A stretch of DNA of 64,000 nucleotides from Agrobacterium albertimagni AOL15 (GCF_000300855.1 NZ_ALJF01000006.1:310001-374000); one strand, 5' to 3'. Numbered from the stretch's first letter, positions 53,701-62,338 are shown. A program made the numbers and translations. Notes: generated by a model not told the origin, from the sequence alone.

Positions 53701-54770
53701 ACGTCGATCAGCGGCCCCTCGTCCATGCTGACGACCTGCTCGATGCGATAGGCGACGCGCTCGTCGATTTCTTCGCAAGAAAGATTGGGCATGGTCCGTA
53801 TCATCGCCCGCGTCAGGAAATCCCGATAGGACATGCCTTCCAACCGCTGAGACGCGTCGAATTCCGTCATCTCGACGGCCGCCGCATTGGCGAAGGAGAT
53901 CTGCAAGTCGGTGTCCAGAACGATGATGCCGACCGGCAGTGACGCCATCAGGCTCTGGAGCTGCAACTGCAGCGCTTCTGATTCCTGTCGAACGCTCTCA
54001 AGCTTCTCCTGCTCATGCCTGAGTGGCGAAAGGTCGGTGATCGAGCCAACGATATAGCGTTCGCCATCCGGTCCGGTGACGGCCCCGGTGCGGCTGAGGA
54101 CGGGGATGCGTGACCCGTCGGCCCGGATGAAATTGTCCTGATATTCCTCCGTCACGCCGCATTCGAGGACACGCTGGTTGCCCTCGAAATAGTCCTGGCC
54201 TAGCTCGGGGAAATTCTCTTGTTCGGTTCGACCCAGGAGATCCTCGATCGGCCGCCCCACCATCTGCGAATAGACGCCATTGGCAAAGAGCAGCCGGTGA
54301 TCGGCGCTGCGGACATAGGTGGCGATGGGATATTGTTCGAGAACCGCCTGAAAGAGCGCGACGGAGGGAAGCGTCCCGAGAGCCGCGGGATCAGCCGATG
54401 GGCCGGATGGGGTCGCGGCTCTCTTCTCCTCCATGAAAGCGAAAAGATAGATCCGGTCATCGTCGTCGAAGAAGCGTTCGATATGCAGGACCCGCGTCGG
54501 TCCGCCCGGCTCAGCCCGCAGCTGCAGCGCCTCGTCCTGCCCGAACACGAGAACCCGCCGCTCGCGATCGTCGCGCAGGGCGTCCAGATCGCCCCCCAGG
54601 ATTTCCCGATCGCTGCGACCGACGAAGCTTTCGACCGAGAGGTTGTGCAGGTCAGCAAAGGCCGCATTGACCGCGACATAGCGCAGTTCGCTGTCCTTCA
54701 CGTAGGAAGGCAGATCAAGCACCGCGATCTTGTCGCAGACCAAGTCCAGCAAGTCGCTTCCCCGGATCAA
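50754..54770 (-). CDS. Hybrid histidine kinase with about six PAS domains and two receiver domains
   Basis: 1338 residues, no membrane segment, so a cytoplasmic sensor. PAS repeats lie at about 1-115, 135-265, 270-385, 395-515, 525-650 and 660-775 (ILLTYTDVSDIYQRE and ILLTYSDLTEMRARE close two of them). HisKA carries SHEIRTPMNGVLG with His805; the ATPase domain has NLLGNAIKFTEKG and GTGLGLAITGGLV. REC1 phosphoacceptor is Asp1095 (IDYQMPDMNG) and REC2 Asp1257 (LMDVSMPVMNG). No HPt domain or output gene is adjacent. Signal unknown; PAS could bind flavin, heme or small ligands. Confidence 0.93.
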   Translation of the reverse strand: MIRGSDLLDLVCDKIAVLDLPSYVKDSELRYVAVNAAFADLHNLSVESFVGRSDREILGGDLDALRDDRERRVLVFGQDEALQLRAEPGGPTRVLHIERFFDDDDRIYLFAFMEEKRAATPSGPSADPAALGTLPSVALFQAVLEQYPIATYVRSADHRLLFANGVYSQMVGRPIEDLLGRTEQENFPELGQDYFEGNQRVLECGVTEEYQDNFIRADGSRIPVLSRTGAVTGPDGERYIVGSITDLSPLRHEQEKLESVRQESEALQLQLQSLMASLPVGIIVLDTDLQISFANAAAVEMTEFDASQRLEGMSYRDFLTRAMIRTMPNLSCEEIDERVAYRIEQVVSMDEGPLIDVKTPSGRALAGGSRRLEGGRILLTYTDVSDIYQREEETLLYRAALEQMPVPVFIRNPDRRMIYVNKAYEDLHGQRREDIYGLTEEELWPENGQIMKEENLRIFATGEMIEKNREVVVRDGQEISVITRLSRITTAQNKHYLVGSVNDISMLKKGQEALVAAQARAEALYADIVSMLQVMPVGVVIMNSDYMVEFANEKCRDIWRWPADMQLSGLSFRSYCEQNHKLGYAWPGIDFEEGYRARIAQFDALEGSHVTELAYDDGKFVLATITRLHDRKILLTYSDLTEMRAREREIDEAQQKLERLGRFVQESMRMMTQGLMMIEQGRIAEVNPSFSRILDLPENLLASGESWRPIFEYCAARGDFGAEAHEVLQQWQAALQTANAVSTNFLVDGKTWVKLEATFGGDRSCVVVLTDFTELKEREAELEVLLARSEAADKAKSDFLANMSHEIRTPMNGVLGMAELLSKSELDSRQKTFVDIMVKSGNALLTIINDILDFSKIDAGQLKLRKSPFDPVEAIEDVATLLSAAAAEKDIELVVSGDQKVRHTFMGDPGRFRQIVTNLLGNAIKFTEKGHVHVEVSTDAMAEGQAILKLRIEDTGIGIPQDMQAKIFEKFSQVDTSSTRRHEGTGLGLAITGGLVRLFGGKLQVESEVGRGSAFTVELPLAIVAERRGQKELPATVKDARVLVIDDNAVNRRIITEQLEMWGFDGLAVPDGLTGLDILAAAHTEGLAIDVVVIDYQMPDMNGIDVAKAIRSDRRFDDIALVFLTSMDMVGDDRLFESLKIQAHLMKPARANVLRGAIIDVVRTARVHGVNAPRLRPLSPPPPLAPRAPLPVEAKPTASAAPDDGALRVLIAEDNPVNQIVFRQILTGSGVAYRIVGNGEEAVQAWRSEPPDLILMDVSMPVMNGHQATGVIRAEEAALSSGRTPIIGVTAHALDSDREACLAAGMDDYLSKPISPELLMRKIEQWSGRPVIGLAVEG

Positions 54771-54994
54771 ATCAGTTTCTCCCTCCTCCGATCAATGACG
54801 CGGAATGGTAAACAGCGGGTAAGCGAACCACCATCCCAAGCTTTAAAAGCGAAGTAGAATGAACGCGTATCGGTCTCGGATCCCGTCATCAGCGCCACTG
54901 TTCCAGATGAGCCGGTTTTTCGTCGCAAACGGCAATGCCTTTTCAGCCGCGAACCTGCGAGACTTGATGTCGAGATTGACACAATGGATCGACC

Positions 54995-56581
54995 ATGAGC
55001 GACATTACGACCTCCGCCTTGTCCGAGACTGATACGCTATCTGTCGGCGGTGAACGCCGCAGGCGAACCGGCGGTCGAGGCGCCGAACGCATCCGCACCG
55101 GTGCGGCCGGCAAGTATCGCAATCTCGTCAACCGCCTTGCAAAGACGGAGCTTTTGGATCCAGCCGCCCTCGACGCCATGCATGAGGCCTCGCTTACCAT
55201 CCTCGAAGAGATCGGCATGGACATCATGCTGCCCGAGGCCCGCGCCATCATGAAGGCGCATGGCGCTGATGTCACCGAAGGCGCGGACCGCGTCCGCTTC
55301 GACCGTGACCTGATCATGGACATGATCGCGTTCGCCCCGCGCGAATTCCAGATGTTCGCCCGCAATCCCGAGCGCAACGTCAAGATGGGCGGCAACAACC
55401 TGGTCTTCGCCCAGATTGCCTCCGCCCCCTTCGTCGCGGATCGCGAGGGCGGCCGCCGCGCCGGCAACCAGGAAGACTTCCGCAAGCTCGTGAAGCTTGC
55501 CCAGTGCTACGACGTGATCCACACGACAGGCGGCTACCCGGTCGAGCCGATCGACATCCACGCCTCCGTGCGTCATCTCGACTGCCTCTCCGACATGGTG
55601 AAGCTGACCGACAAGGTGTTTCACTGCTACTCGCTCGGCAAGCAGCGCAACCTTGACGCCATCGAGATCGCCCGCATCGGCCGCGGCGTCTCCATGGAGC
55701 AGATGGAGAGCGAGCCCTCGCTCTTCACCATCATCAACTCGTCTTCGCCGCTCCGGCTCGACGGCCCGATGCTCCAGGGCATCATCGAAATGTCGTCGCG
55801 TGGCCAGGTCGTCGTCATGACGCCGTTTACGCTCGCCGGCGCCATGGCACCCGTCACCATCGCCGGCGCCGTCGTCCAGCAGAATGCCGAGGCCCTTTGC
55901 GGCATCGCCTTCACCCAGATGGTCAAGCGCGGCACGCCCGTGGTCTATGGCGGTTTCACCTCGAATGTCGACATGAAGACCGGCGCCCCCGCCTTCGGCA
56001 CGCCCGAATACATGAAGGCCGTCATCGTCGGTGGCCAACTCGCCCGCCGCTACGGCATCCCCTACCGCACCTCCAACACCAATGCCGCCAACACGCTCGA
56101 CGCCCAGGCCGCGTATGAGAGCGCCTTCTCGCTCTGGGCACTGACGCAAGGCGGCGGCAATTTCATCATGCATTCGGCCGGCTGGTCCGAAGGCGGTCTG
56201 ACGGCCTCCTTCGAAAAATTCATTCTCGATGTCGACATGCTGCAGATGGTCGCCGAGTTCCTCACCCCCCTCGACGTCAGTCAGGATGCGCTGGCGCTCG
56301 ATGCCGTCCGCGAAGTCGGCCCTGGCGGCCATTTCTTCGGCACGGCCCACACGCTCGCCCGCTATGAGAGCGCCTTCTATTCGCCAATCCTCTCCGACTG
56401 GCGAAATTTCGAGACCTGGACCGAGGCCGGCCGCCCGACCACCTACGACCACGCCAACCGTGTCTTCAAGGAGAAGCTGACTTCCTACGAGCGCCCGCCG
56501 ATCGATCCGGCGGTGGAGGAAGAGCTCGATGCCTTCGTAGCAAAACGCAAGGCCGAAGGCGGGGTTGCGACGGATTTTTGA
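54995..56581 (+). CDS. MttB-family (trimethylamine/betaine) methyltransferase without pyrrolysine
   Basis: 528 residues of the MttB superfamily, TIM barrel. LLDPAALDAMHEASLTILEEIGMDI, ARNPERNVKMGG, VHFHCYSLGKQRN-like block, TPFTLAGAMAPVTIAGAVVQQNAEALCGIA, GAPAFGTPEYMK and a GGG-type loop (TQGGGNFIMHSAGW). True trimethylamine enzymes use an in-frame amber codon for pyrrolysine; this frame is uninterrupted, so it belongs to the non-Pyl branch that demethylates glycine betaine or related quaternary amines with a corrinoid protein. No corrinoid protein gene adjoins. A 224-base gap without features precedes it. Confidence 0.87.
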   Translation: MSDITTSALSETDTLSVGGERRRRTGGRGAERIRTGAAGKYRNLVNRLAKTELLDPAALDAMHEASLTILEEIGMDIMLPEARAIMKAHGADVTEGADRVRFDRDLIMDMIAFAPREFQMFARNPERNVKMGGNNLVFAQIASAPFVADREGGRRAGNQEDFRKLVKLAQCYDVIHTTGGYPVEPIDIHASVRHLDCLSDMVKLTDKVFHCYSLGKQRNLDAIEIARIGRGVSMEQMESEPSLFTIINSSSPLRLDGPMLQGIIEMSSRGQVVVMTPFTLAGAMAPVTIAGAVVQQNAEALCGIAFTQMVKRGTPVVYGGFTSNVDMKTGAPAFGTPEYMKAVIVGGQLARRYGIPYRTSNTNAANTLDAQAAYESAFSLWALTQGGGNFIMHSAGWSEGGLTASFEKFILDVDMLQMVAEFLTPLDVSQDALALDAVREVGPGGHFFGTAHTLARYESAFYSPILSDWRNFETWTEAGRPTTYDHANRVFKEKLTSYERPPIDPAVEEELDAFVAKRKAEGGVATDF

Positions 56582-56585
56582 TTCG

Positions 56586-57263
56586 TCAGGACAGCTGCTT
56601 CAAGTAAGCCTGATAGGTCTGATGCGGCTCCGGCTCGAAACGGTCCGGCATGACTTTCCAGTCCTCGACCCTGTCGAGGCGGAAATCGCGGAAGTCGGCG
56701 CGCATCTCGCACCAGGCGGTCATCACCCAGATCGCGCCGAAGGCGGCGAGCCCCAGCGGCCAGACGACACGCTGGCTGCGTTCGCCGGGCAGTGAGTGAT
56801 AGGCGATCCAGACCTTGCGCTTCGCAGACAGCGCAGAACGCATATCACCAAGACAATCCGGCACGACGGGCTGGGCCGACGAGCGAAATGCATGGATCGG
56901 GGCGGAGATCAGCCGCTCGGCATGCTCCATCGGCAACATGCCGAGCATCTTTTCCTTCGCCTCTCGCGCAGCCTGACCGAGCCGGGGATCGCCGAGCATT
57001 TCGACCGCCCGCAAGCCGAAAGCCAGTGCCTCAAGCTGTTCAAACGTGAATGTGAGCGGCGGCGCATCGAAGGCCTCGCGCAGCATGTAGCCCACCCCGC
57101 GTTCCCCCTCGATCGGCGCGCCGGAGGCGATCAGATGATCCATGTCGCGATAGATCGTGCGTGGTGCGACCTCCATCTTCTCGGCGATCTCGGCTGCGGT
57201 CATGGCCCGACCCGTCGCGCGCATCAGCTGGATGATCCGGAACAGGCGGTCGGCGGGGCGCAT
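56586..57263 (-). CDS. YafY-type transcriptional regulator (HTH_11 plus WYL domain)
   Basis: 225 residues. N-terminal winged helix (RADRLFRIIQLMRATGRAMTAAEIAEKMEVAPRTIYRDMDHLIASGAPIEGE in pattern: DeoR-like HTH_11) and a WYL domain with YHSLPGERSQRVVWPLGLAAFGAIWVM. WYL proteins sense nucleic acids or small ligands. It is divergent from the following monooxygenase-like gene by 84 bases, so it may control the 57348-58785 pair. It converges with the MttB-like gene with only four bases between the stops. Confidence 0.9.
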   Translation of the reverse strand: MRPADRLFRIIQLMRATGRAMTAAEIAEKMEVAPRTIYRDMDHLIASGAPIEGERGVGYMLREAFDAPPLTFTFEQLEALAFGLRAVEMLGDPRLGQAAREAKEKMLGMLPMEHAERLISAPIHAFRSSAQPVVPDCLGDMRSALSAKRKVWIAYHSLPGERSQRVVWPLGLAAFGAIWVMTAWCEMRADFRDFRLDRVEDWKVMPDRFEPEPHQTYQAYLKQLS

Positions 57264-57347
57264 GCAGGCCTCCTTCGAAGGTAATGGCCAGAAGGTTGTC
57301 AGTTGGCCTGTGCTAGGTCAAGCCATCATCGTCAACGGGAGAGCCAA

Positions 57348-57659
57348 ATGACCACCAACACCATCCTCGAAATCGCCGTGTGCACTGTAACCGACAAACC
57401 AGCCGCCGAAGAGGCTCGTCGTGCCGCCATGGCGGCGGTCAAGACCTATCCCGGCTTCGTCAGTTGGCGGCCGCTCACCTCCATGGATCAGCGCGACATG
57501 ATCGCCGACCTCGTCGAATGGGCCGACAAGCAAAGCGCCGAAGCGGCAGCCGCAAAGGTTCAGGCAGATCCGGCCTTCGCACCTTACATGGCAGCGATCA
57601 CGGGTGTTACGCTGATGCAGCACTTCGAGACGCAGGACACGATCCGAGACAATGGCTGA
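57348..57659 (+). CDS. Small ferredoxin-like-fold protein, antibiotic biosynthesis monooxygenase-like
   Basis: 103 residues. ILEIAVCTVTDKPAAEEARRAAM, TYPGFVSWRPLTSMDQRDMIADLVEWADKQSAEAAAAKV and the closing VTLMQHFE have the dimeric alpha/beta-barrel pattern of ABM-type proteins. Catalytic function is uncertain. ATG 57348 follows GGGAGAG. Its last eight bases overlap the AlkC-type gene (stop within ATGGCTGA), so both are translated together. Confidence 0.75.
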   Translation: MTTNTILEIAVCTVTDKPAAEEARRAAMAAVKTYPGFVSWRPLTSMDQRDMIADLVEWADKQSAEAAAAKVQADPAFAPYMAAITGVTLMQHFETQDTIRDNG

Positions 57660-58785
57660 GCCGCTGAAACACCTGATCGGCCCTCAGACGGCCCGTGAAA
57701 CGGCAGATGCCGTGGCGCGGGCGAGTGAGGCATTCGATCGCGCCGCCTTTCTCGCAGACATCCTGCCGGTCATTGACGGGCTGGAGCTGATGCAGCGCGG
57801 TCAACGCATTGCGGATGCGCTGCACCGCCATCTGCCGAACGATTTCGAGCAAGCGGCCTCCATCCTGCACAATTGCCTGCCAGGGCCAGAACAGGGCGGC
57901 CTCAGCGGCTGGGCCCTTCTCTCCTTCAACCAGTATATCGCCGCCCATGGCCGCCGCAATCTCGAAACCTCCCTCGGCCTTCTGAAGGCACTGACGCCGC
58001 ATTTCACCGGAGAATTCGGCATCCGCCCCTTCATCGCCGAAGAGCAAGACAGGGCGCTGGCGATCATCGCCGGCTGGGCTCATGATCCCAACCATCATGT
58101 CCGGCGTCTCGCCTCGGAAGGCACCCGTCCCCGCCTGCCCTGGGCCATGCGCCTGCCGCGACTGGTCGAGGATCCCTCCCCGATCCTGCCAATTCTGGAG
58201 GCGCTGATCGGTGACAACGAGGATTATGTCCGCCGCTCGGTGGCCAACAGCCTGAACGACATCGCCAAGGATCACCCCGATCTGGTCGCAGACTTCGTCG
58301 AACGGCATAGGGCCGGCGCTTCCAAGGATCGGCTCTGGCTGCTCAAACACGCCTCGCGCACGCTCATCAAAAAGGGCCATGCCAAGGCGCTCGCCAATTT
58401 CGGCTTCGAGCCGCTCTCCGATGTCACAGTGACATTGGCTCTGGCAAACGACCGCGTGCGTTTTCCCGGAGAGTTCGGCTTCGAGATCCACGTACGTAAC
58501 AATGGAAGCGAGGCACGCACGGTTCTGGTTGATTACGCCATTCACCATCGGAAGAAGGACGGCTCGCTCTCGCCCAAGGTCTTCAAGGGCAAGAGTCTGA
58601 CGATACGGCCCGGAGAAAGCCTGGCGTTCGCCAAGCGCCACGCCTTTCGGCCGATCACGACGCGGGTCTATCATCCGGGCGTTCACAGGCTGGAAGTCAT
58701 GCTGAACGGCGTCGTTCAGGCCGGGGCAGATTTTGAGCTGACCGCGCCTGCAAACACCGACGACGGGAAGCGGCGCGACCATTGA
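57652..58785 (+). CDS. AlkC-type DNA alkylation repair protein
   Basis: 377 residues. About 270 residues of HEAT-like helical repeats (LEALIGDNEDYVRRSVANSLNDIAKDHPD, GWAHDPNHHVRRLASEGTRPRLPW) are followed by a beta-sandwich of about 100 residues (FPGEFGFEIHVRNNGSEARTV, RVYHPGVHRLEVMLNG). The HEAT plus Ig-like domain arrangement is that of AlkC, a glycosylase for 3-methylcytosine and 3-methyladenine. Overlaps the upstream gene by eight bases and is probably under the divergent WYL regulator. Terminator-like hairpin follows. Confidence 0.85.
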   Translation: MAEPLKHLIGPQTARETADAVARASEAFDRAAFLADILPVIDGLELMQRGQRIADALHRHLPNDFEQAASILHNCLPGPEQGGLSGWALLSFNQYIAAHGRRNLETSLGLLKALTPHFTGEFGIRPFIAEEQDRALAIIAGWAHDPNHHVRRLASEGTRPRLPWAMRLPRLVEDPSPILPILEALIGDNEDYVRRSVANSLNDIAKDHPDLVADFVERHRAGASKDRLWLLKHASRTLIKKGHAKALANFGFEPLSDVTVTLALANDRVRFPGEFGFEIHVRNNGSEARTVLVDYAIHHRKKDGSLSPKVFKGKSLTIRPGESLAFAKRHAFRPITTRVYHPGVHRLEVMLNGVVQAGADFELTAPANTDDGKRRDH

Positions 58786-58801
58786 AACATGACAAAACGA
58801 G

Positions 58802-58826
58802 AGAGGCCCGCCGGAAGCGGGCCTCT
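58802..58826. terminator. Hairpin between convergent alkC-type and PepSY genes
   Basis: Perfect ten-base stem AGAGGCCCGC / GCGGGCCTCT with a five-base loop, between convergent stops. T-runs are short. Confidence 0.65.
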
Positions 58827-58853
58827 AATAGATTGAGATAGCGGTCCTCCGCC

Positions 58854-59126
58854 TCAGTCATTTTCGATCTTCAGCAATTCGCCCGAGACGGGATGGAAGG
58901 TCGCTTCGACACGCTGACCGTCGCGCATGCCCTTCACCTCATAGCAGCCGTCATCGACGGTGATTTCCTCGGCCCTGACATTCGCGGCCAGAGCCTTCTG
59001 TTCCATGTCCCCGAGCGACATCCGCGCATCGGCCGCCACGTCCCGGCAGGACGGATCGTCATCGGCCTGAACAGATCCGATCGAAGCGGCAAGGATAAGG
59101 GCAGATGCGGCGAGAAGGGTCTTCAT
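58854..59126 (-). CDS. Exported PepSY-domain protein
   Basis: 90 residues with a signal peptide (KTLLAASALILAASIGSVQA, first 20 or so). The rest is a PepSY-like inhibitor domain: LGDMEQKALAANVRAEEITVDDGCYEVKGMRDGQRVEATFHPVSGEL. Two Cys may form a disulfide in the periplasm. ATG 59126 is chosen, with GGAG seven bases upstream, over an ATG 12 bases earlier. Role likely in binding or inhibiting an envelope enzyme; not demonstrated. Confidence 0.82.
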   Translation of the reverse strand: MKTLLAASALILAASIGSVQADDDPSCRDVAADARMSLGDMEQKALAANVRAEEITVDDGCYEVKGMRDGQRVEATFHPVSGELLKIEND

Positions 59127-59592
59127 GGCTGTCTCCATTTGTCATTCATCGGGTGACGCAGTGCCGAAGGCTACAGATCATGCCTGTCACCGAAGGCCGG
59201 CCCGAAGCGGGCGTCGTCCTGTTGCAAACACCCGTCAGCCGTATTTGTTCACCTCACGATTGCGGCAACGGAGCCCGGAAACGGACGAACCGATGGCGCG
59301 CGAGGGACGGCACCGAGGAGACTGTTTTGTGCATTGCACTTGACTTCTCAGGCAAAAGGGATCATTTGCGGGTCAGCTTTTACCTTCCGGCCGCCGCGTG
59401 AGCGTGCCCAGCGACAACTGAGACGCGACGAAGGATAAGGCGCATGACATCAGGGCGGGCATTCCGCCGATGCGCTTGGAAAGCTTTTTTCCAACTTACA
59501 AGTTCCCAAATCACGCGGGGTTCTTGACGCCAATGCCAACCGGCTCGCGAAGAACGCGTTCCGGGGTTTGTGCATTTGGCGCCCCGAAAGGT
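59127..59592. other. 466-base region upstream of the DEAD-box helicase
   Basis: No convincing gene. It contains a small stem TTGGAAA / TTTCCAA (59476-59494) about 100 bases before the helicase start. A long leader is common for cold- or growth-regulated helicase mRNAs, but no defined element was recognised. Confidence 0.4.
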
Positions 59593-61002
59593 ATGACTTT
59601 GACAACTTTCGATGATCTTGGCCTCTCCAAGAATATCGTCGCGACGCTGACGACGCTCGGCTTCACGACCCCTACTCCGATCCAGGAGAAGGGTATCCCC
59701 GTCGTTCTCGGCGGTCGTGACCTGATCGGTCTCGCACAGACCGGCACCGGCAAGACAGCCGCCTTCGGCCTGCCGATGATCGAGATGCTCCTCAAGGATG
59801 AGAAGCGTCCCGACAACCGCACCACCCGCGCCCTCATTCTCGCCCCGACCCGCGAACTGGTGAACCAGATCGGCGACAACCTGCGCAGCTACCTGCGCCG
59901 CCTGCCGCTGAAGATCAACCAGGTCGTCGGTGGCGCATCGATCGGCAAGCAGCAGCTGCAGCTCGAAAAGGGCACCGACATCCTCGTGGCCACGCCTGGC
60001 CGCCTGCTCGACCTGATCGCCCGCAACGCGATCTCGCTGCGCGCCGTGCGTTACCTCGTTCTCGACGAAGCCGACCAGATGCTGGACCTCGGCTTCATCC
60101 ATGACCTGCGCAAGATCTCGAAGATGGTCCCGCCGAAGCGCCAGACGCTTCTGTTCTCGGCGACCATGCCGGCATCGATCGCCGATCTCGCTGCAAGCTT
60201 CCTGACCGACCCGCTCAAGGTCGCCGTGTCCCCTCCGGGCAAGGCTGCCGACAAGGTCGAGCAGCACGTGCATTTCGTCGCCGGCCAGAACGCCAAGACG
60301 GAAATGCTGAAGAAGATCCTCAACGACAATCCGGATGGCCGCTCCATCGTCTTCCTGCGCACCAAGCATGGCGCGGAAAAGCTGATGAAGCATCTCGACG
60401 CCACCGGCTACTCGGTCGCCTCGATCCACGGCAACAAGAGTCAGGGTCAGCGCGAGCGGGCACTGAAGGGTTTCCGCGACGGCGAGATCAAGACGCTGAT
60501 CGCCACCGACGTTGCCGCCCGCGGCATCGACATTCCGGCCGTATCCCACGTTTTCAACTACGACCTGCCGGAAGTCCCGGATGCCTACGTCCACCGCATC
60601 GGCCGTACGGCCCGTGCCGGCCGTGACGGCATCGCGATTGCATTCTGCGGCCCCGATGAAGGTCGCCTGCTGCGCGACGTCGAAAAGCTGATGGGCATCG
60701 ACATTCCCGTCGCCTCTGGCGAACCGCCGGCAAACCTCGCACGCCCGGCCCGTCCGCAGCGTCGCGCTGGCGGCGGTGGCGGCGGCAACAACCGCAACCA
60801 CCAGGGTGGCCCCGGTCGTGGCAAGTCTGAAGGCGGCGCCAAGGCCGATGGTCGTCCGGCCAAGTCCGGTCACCGCAAGGGTGGCAATGGCGGCGGACAG
60901 AACCGCAGCGCCAATGGCGGCCAGGGTCGTCCGGGCAATGGCAGCGGCCAGGGCCGTCCGGCCCGCTCGGGCACTGCCGGCGGACGCCGTCGCGAAGCCT
61001 GA
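59593..61002 (+). CDS. rhlE: DEAD-box RNA helicase, RhlE type
   Basis: 469 residues. Motifs: Q-motif FTTPTPIQEKGIPVVL, Walker A AQTGTGKTAAFGLPM, PTRELVNQI, DEAD in LVLDEADQMLDLGF, SAT in FSATMPAS, and HRIGRTARAG. A glycine- and arginine-rich tail starts near residue 400, typical of RNA-binding extensions. The start at 59593 is set by GAAAGG and the family; the frame is open to 59470. Works in ribosome assembly and mRNA decay. Convergent with the DMT gene. Confidence 0.93.
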   Translation: MTLTTFDDLGLSKNIVATLTTLGFTTPTPIQEKGIPVVLGGRDLIGLAQTGTGKTAAFGLPMIEMLLKDEKRPDNRTTRALILAPTRELVNQIGDNLRSYLRRLPLKINQVVGGASIGKQQLQLEKGTDILVATPGRLLDLIARNAISLRAVRYLVLDEADQMLDLGFIHDLRKISKMVPPKRQTLLFSATMPASIADLAASFLTDPLKVAVSPPGKAADKVEQHVHFVAGQNAKTEMLKKILNDNPDGRSIVFLRTKHGAEKLMKHLDATGYSVASIHGNKSQGQRERALKGFRDGEIKTLIATDVAARGIDIPAVSHVFNYDLPEVPDAYVHRIGRTARAGRDGIAIAFCGPDEGRLLRDVEKLMGIDIPVASGEPPANLARPARPQRRAGGGGGGNNRNHQGGPGRGKSEGGAKADGRPAKSGHRKGGNGGGQNRSANGGQGRPGNGSGQGRPARSGTAGGRRREA

Positions 61003-61029
61003 GCCAAGGCTTGAACCTGTTTGAATTTG

Positions 61030-61057
61030 AAATGGCGCGGTTCACACCGCGCCATTT
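61030..61057. terminator. Bidirectional terminator between rhlE and the DMT gene
   Basis: Perfect eleven-base stem AAATGGCGCGG / CCGCGCCATTT with a six-base loop. T-rich on the plus side (ATTTTTC) and A/T-rich on the other, placed between convergent stops. Confidence 0.85.
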
Positions 61058-61066
61058 TTCATAGCA

Positions 61067-61963
61067 TCAGTCTTTCAGGATGACCGGCTCGACCGGGCTC
61101 TTCCGGTTGATCAGATAGACGCCGACCATGACCACTGAGGTGCCGATCATCATCGGTACCGTCAATTCTTCTCCGAACGCGATCGCTGCCTCAAGCGCGG
61201 CAAGCGGCGGAACGAGATAAATGAGCGACGCTGCCTTCGACACGTCTCCGCGACGGATGAGGTAGAGCAGCAGCGCGACCGCCCCCATCGAAATGCCGAC
61301 CACCGACCAGGCGAGCGTGGCGAAGAAACCGAGGCTCCAGTCGATCCGCAGGTTTTCCAGAGCGACGGCCGCCGGAATGGTGACGATCAGCGCACCGACA
61401 TATTGCAGCGTCGCGACCGACCGGAGGTCACCCTCTTTGACGAAACGCTTCTGGTAAAGCGTGCCGGCCGTCACGCAGGCCATGGCGAGCACGTTCACTG
61501 CAACCGCATAGGCCGGAATGCTCGACGCATCGATGATCAGCACCTTCGGCAAGACCGCGATCGCCACACCCAGGAAGCCGATGACCAGACCGACCCGCTG
61601 TCCGGTATTGAGACTTTCCCCGATCAGATAGGCCGCGGCAATCCCGGTCATCAACGGCTGCAGCCCTGCAATAATTCCGGACAAGGCGGCCGGCACGCCC
61701 TGCCCGATCGCCCACCAGACCATGCCGAGATAAAGTCCGTGCAGGAACATGCCGGATACGATGGCATGCAACCACCCCGACCGCTGCTTCGGCCAGGCGA
61801 CGCCGCCGATCCGACAGACGACATAGAAGAGGACGACGGCCGTGCCGTAGCGCACCACGAGGAAGGTCAGCGGATCCGCGAAGAATGTCGCGTATTTGGC
61901 GGAAATCCAACCGGTCGACCACAGGAGAACGAAGAGGACGGGCGCAAGCCGGGCAAGGGTCAT
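61067..61963 (-). CDS. DMT superfamily (EamA) transporter
   Basis: 298 residues with ten predicted helices in two EamA halves (LAPVLFVLLWSTGWISAKYA; LSGIIAGLQPLMTGIAAAYL with a Pro-kink; and ISMGAVALLLYLIRRGDVSK and PPLAALEAAIAFGEELT in the second half). Likely an inner-membrane exporter of amino acids or other metabolites. Start ATG 61963 is at the usual position before helix 1. Substrate unknown. Confidence 0.88.
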   Translation of the reverse strand: MTLARLAPVLFVLLWSTGWISAKYATFFADPLTFLVVRYGTAVVLFYVVCRIGGVAWPKQRSGWLHAIVSGMFLHGLYLGMVWWAIGQGVPAALSGIIAGLQPLMTGIAAAYLIGESLNTGQRVGLVIGFLGVAIAVLPKVLIIDASSIPAYAVAVNVLAMACVTAGTLYQKRFVKEGDLRSVATLQYVGALIVTIPAAVALENLRIDWSLGFFATLAWSVVGISMGAVALLLYLIRRGDVSKAASLIYLVPPLAALEAAIAFGEELTVPMMIGTSVVMVGVYLINRKSPVEPVILKD

Positions 61964-62338
61964 GGAAACGTATCTTTCTTGGGCCGGATTGCAGCAGCCG
62001 GCGGAAAGCTTCGATACTGCGGCACCAAGCAACGGTCAAAAGAGTTTTCCTGCAGGCACCTATGAATTCCGTTCAAGCGCGTCTTTGCAAAAAATCTCTC
62101 AGGCCGGCATGCATGTTTTTTCGGCAAATCCGGCAGGATAATGCCTGTCGAATTTTACGATATGCCAAATCACGCGGGAGTAGAGCCACCGGAACCGGCA
62201 AAACAGTCGGGAACCTGCACAGGCTTTACGCGATTGCACCATTTTCCAGCAGATGCGGTCGTCTCTCTTTCTGCGAGCGGAGCCCGCGAACGACCTTGCA
62301 TTGCCCAATTGGTTGTATTCAAATGAACAAAAAAGGGG
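61964..62338. other. 375-base divergent intergenic region
   Basis: Promoter region for the DMT gene and the ATP-grasp gene. No hidden gene, terminator or strong palindrome seen. A partial match to an EcfG-type promoter (GGAAC, 16 bases, CGAT) at 62210-62234 is too weak to call. Confidence 0.4.

Noticed and set aside
54771..54994. Possible riboswitch before the MttB-like gene
   Set aside because: No conserved stem or consensus of SAM, cobalamin or glycine riboswitches could be recognised in the 224 bases.
59176..59401. 75-codon frame upstream of rhlE
   Set aside because: No ribosome site, no recognisable motif and arginine-rich composition typical of random high-GC frames.
59506..62176. 14-base identity CCAAATCACGCGGG shared by the rhlE leader and the ATP-grasp upstream region
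   Set aside because: Chance matches of this length are expected in 64 kb, and the flanks do not extend the similarity.
62210..62234. GGAAC-N16-CGAT resembling an EcfG/RpoE2 promoter before the ATP-grasp gene
   Set aside because: The -10 element is CGAT, not CGTT; a nine-base pattern with one mismatch is expected often by chance.
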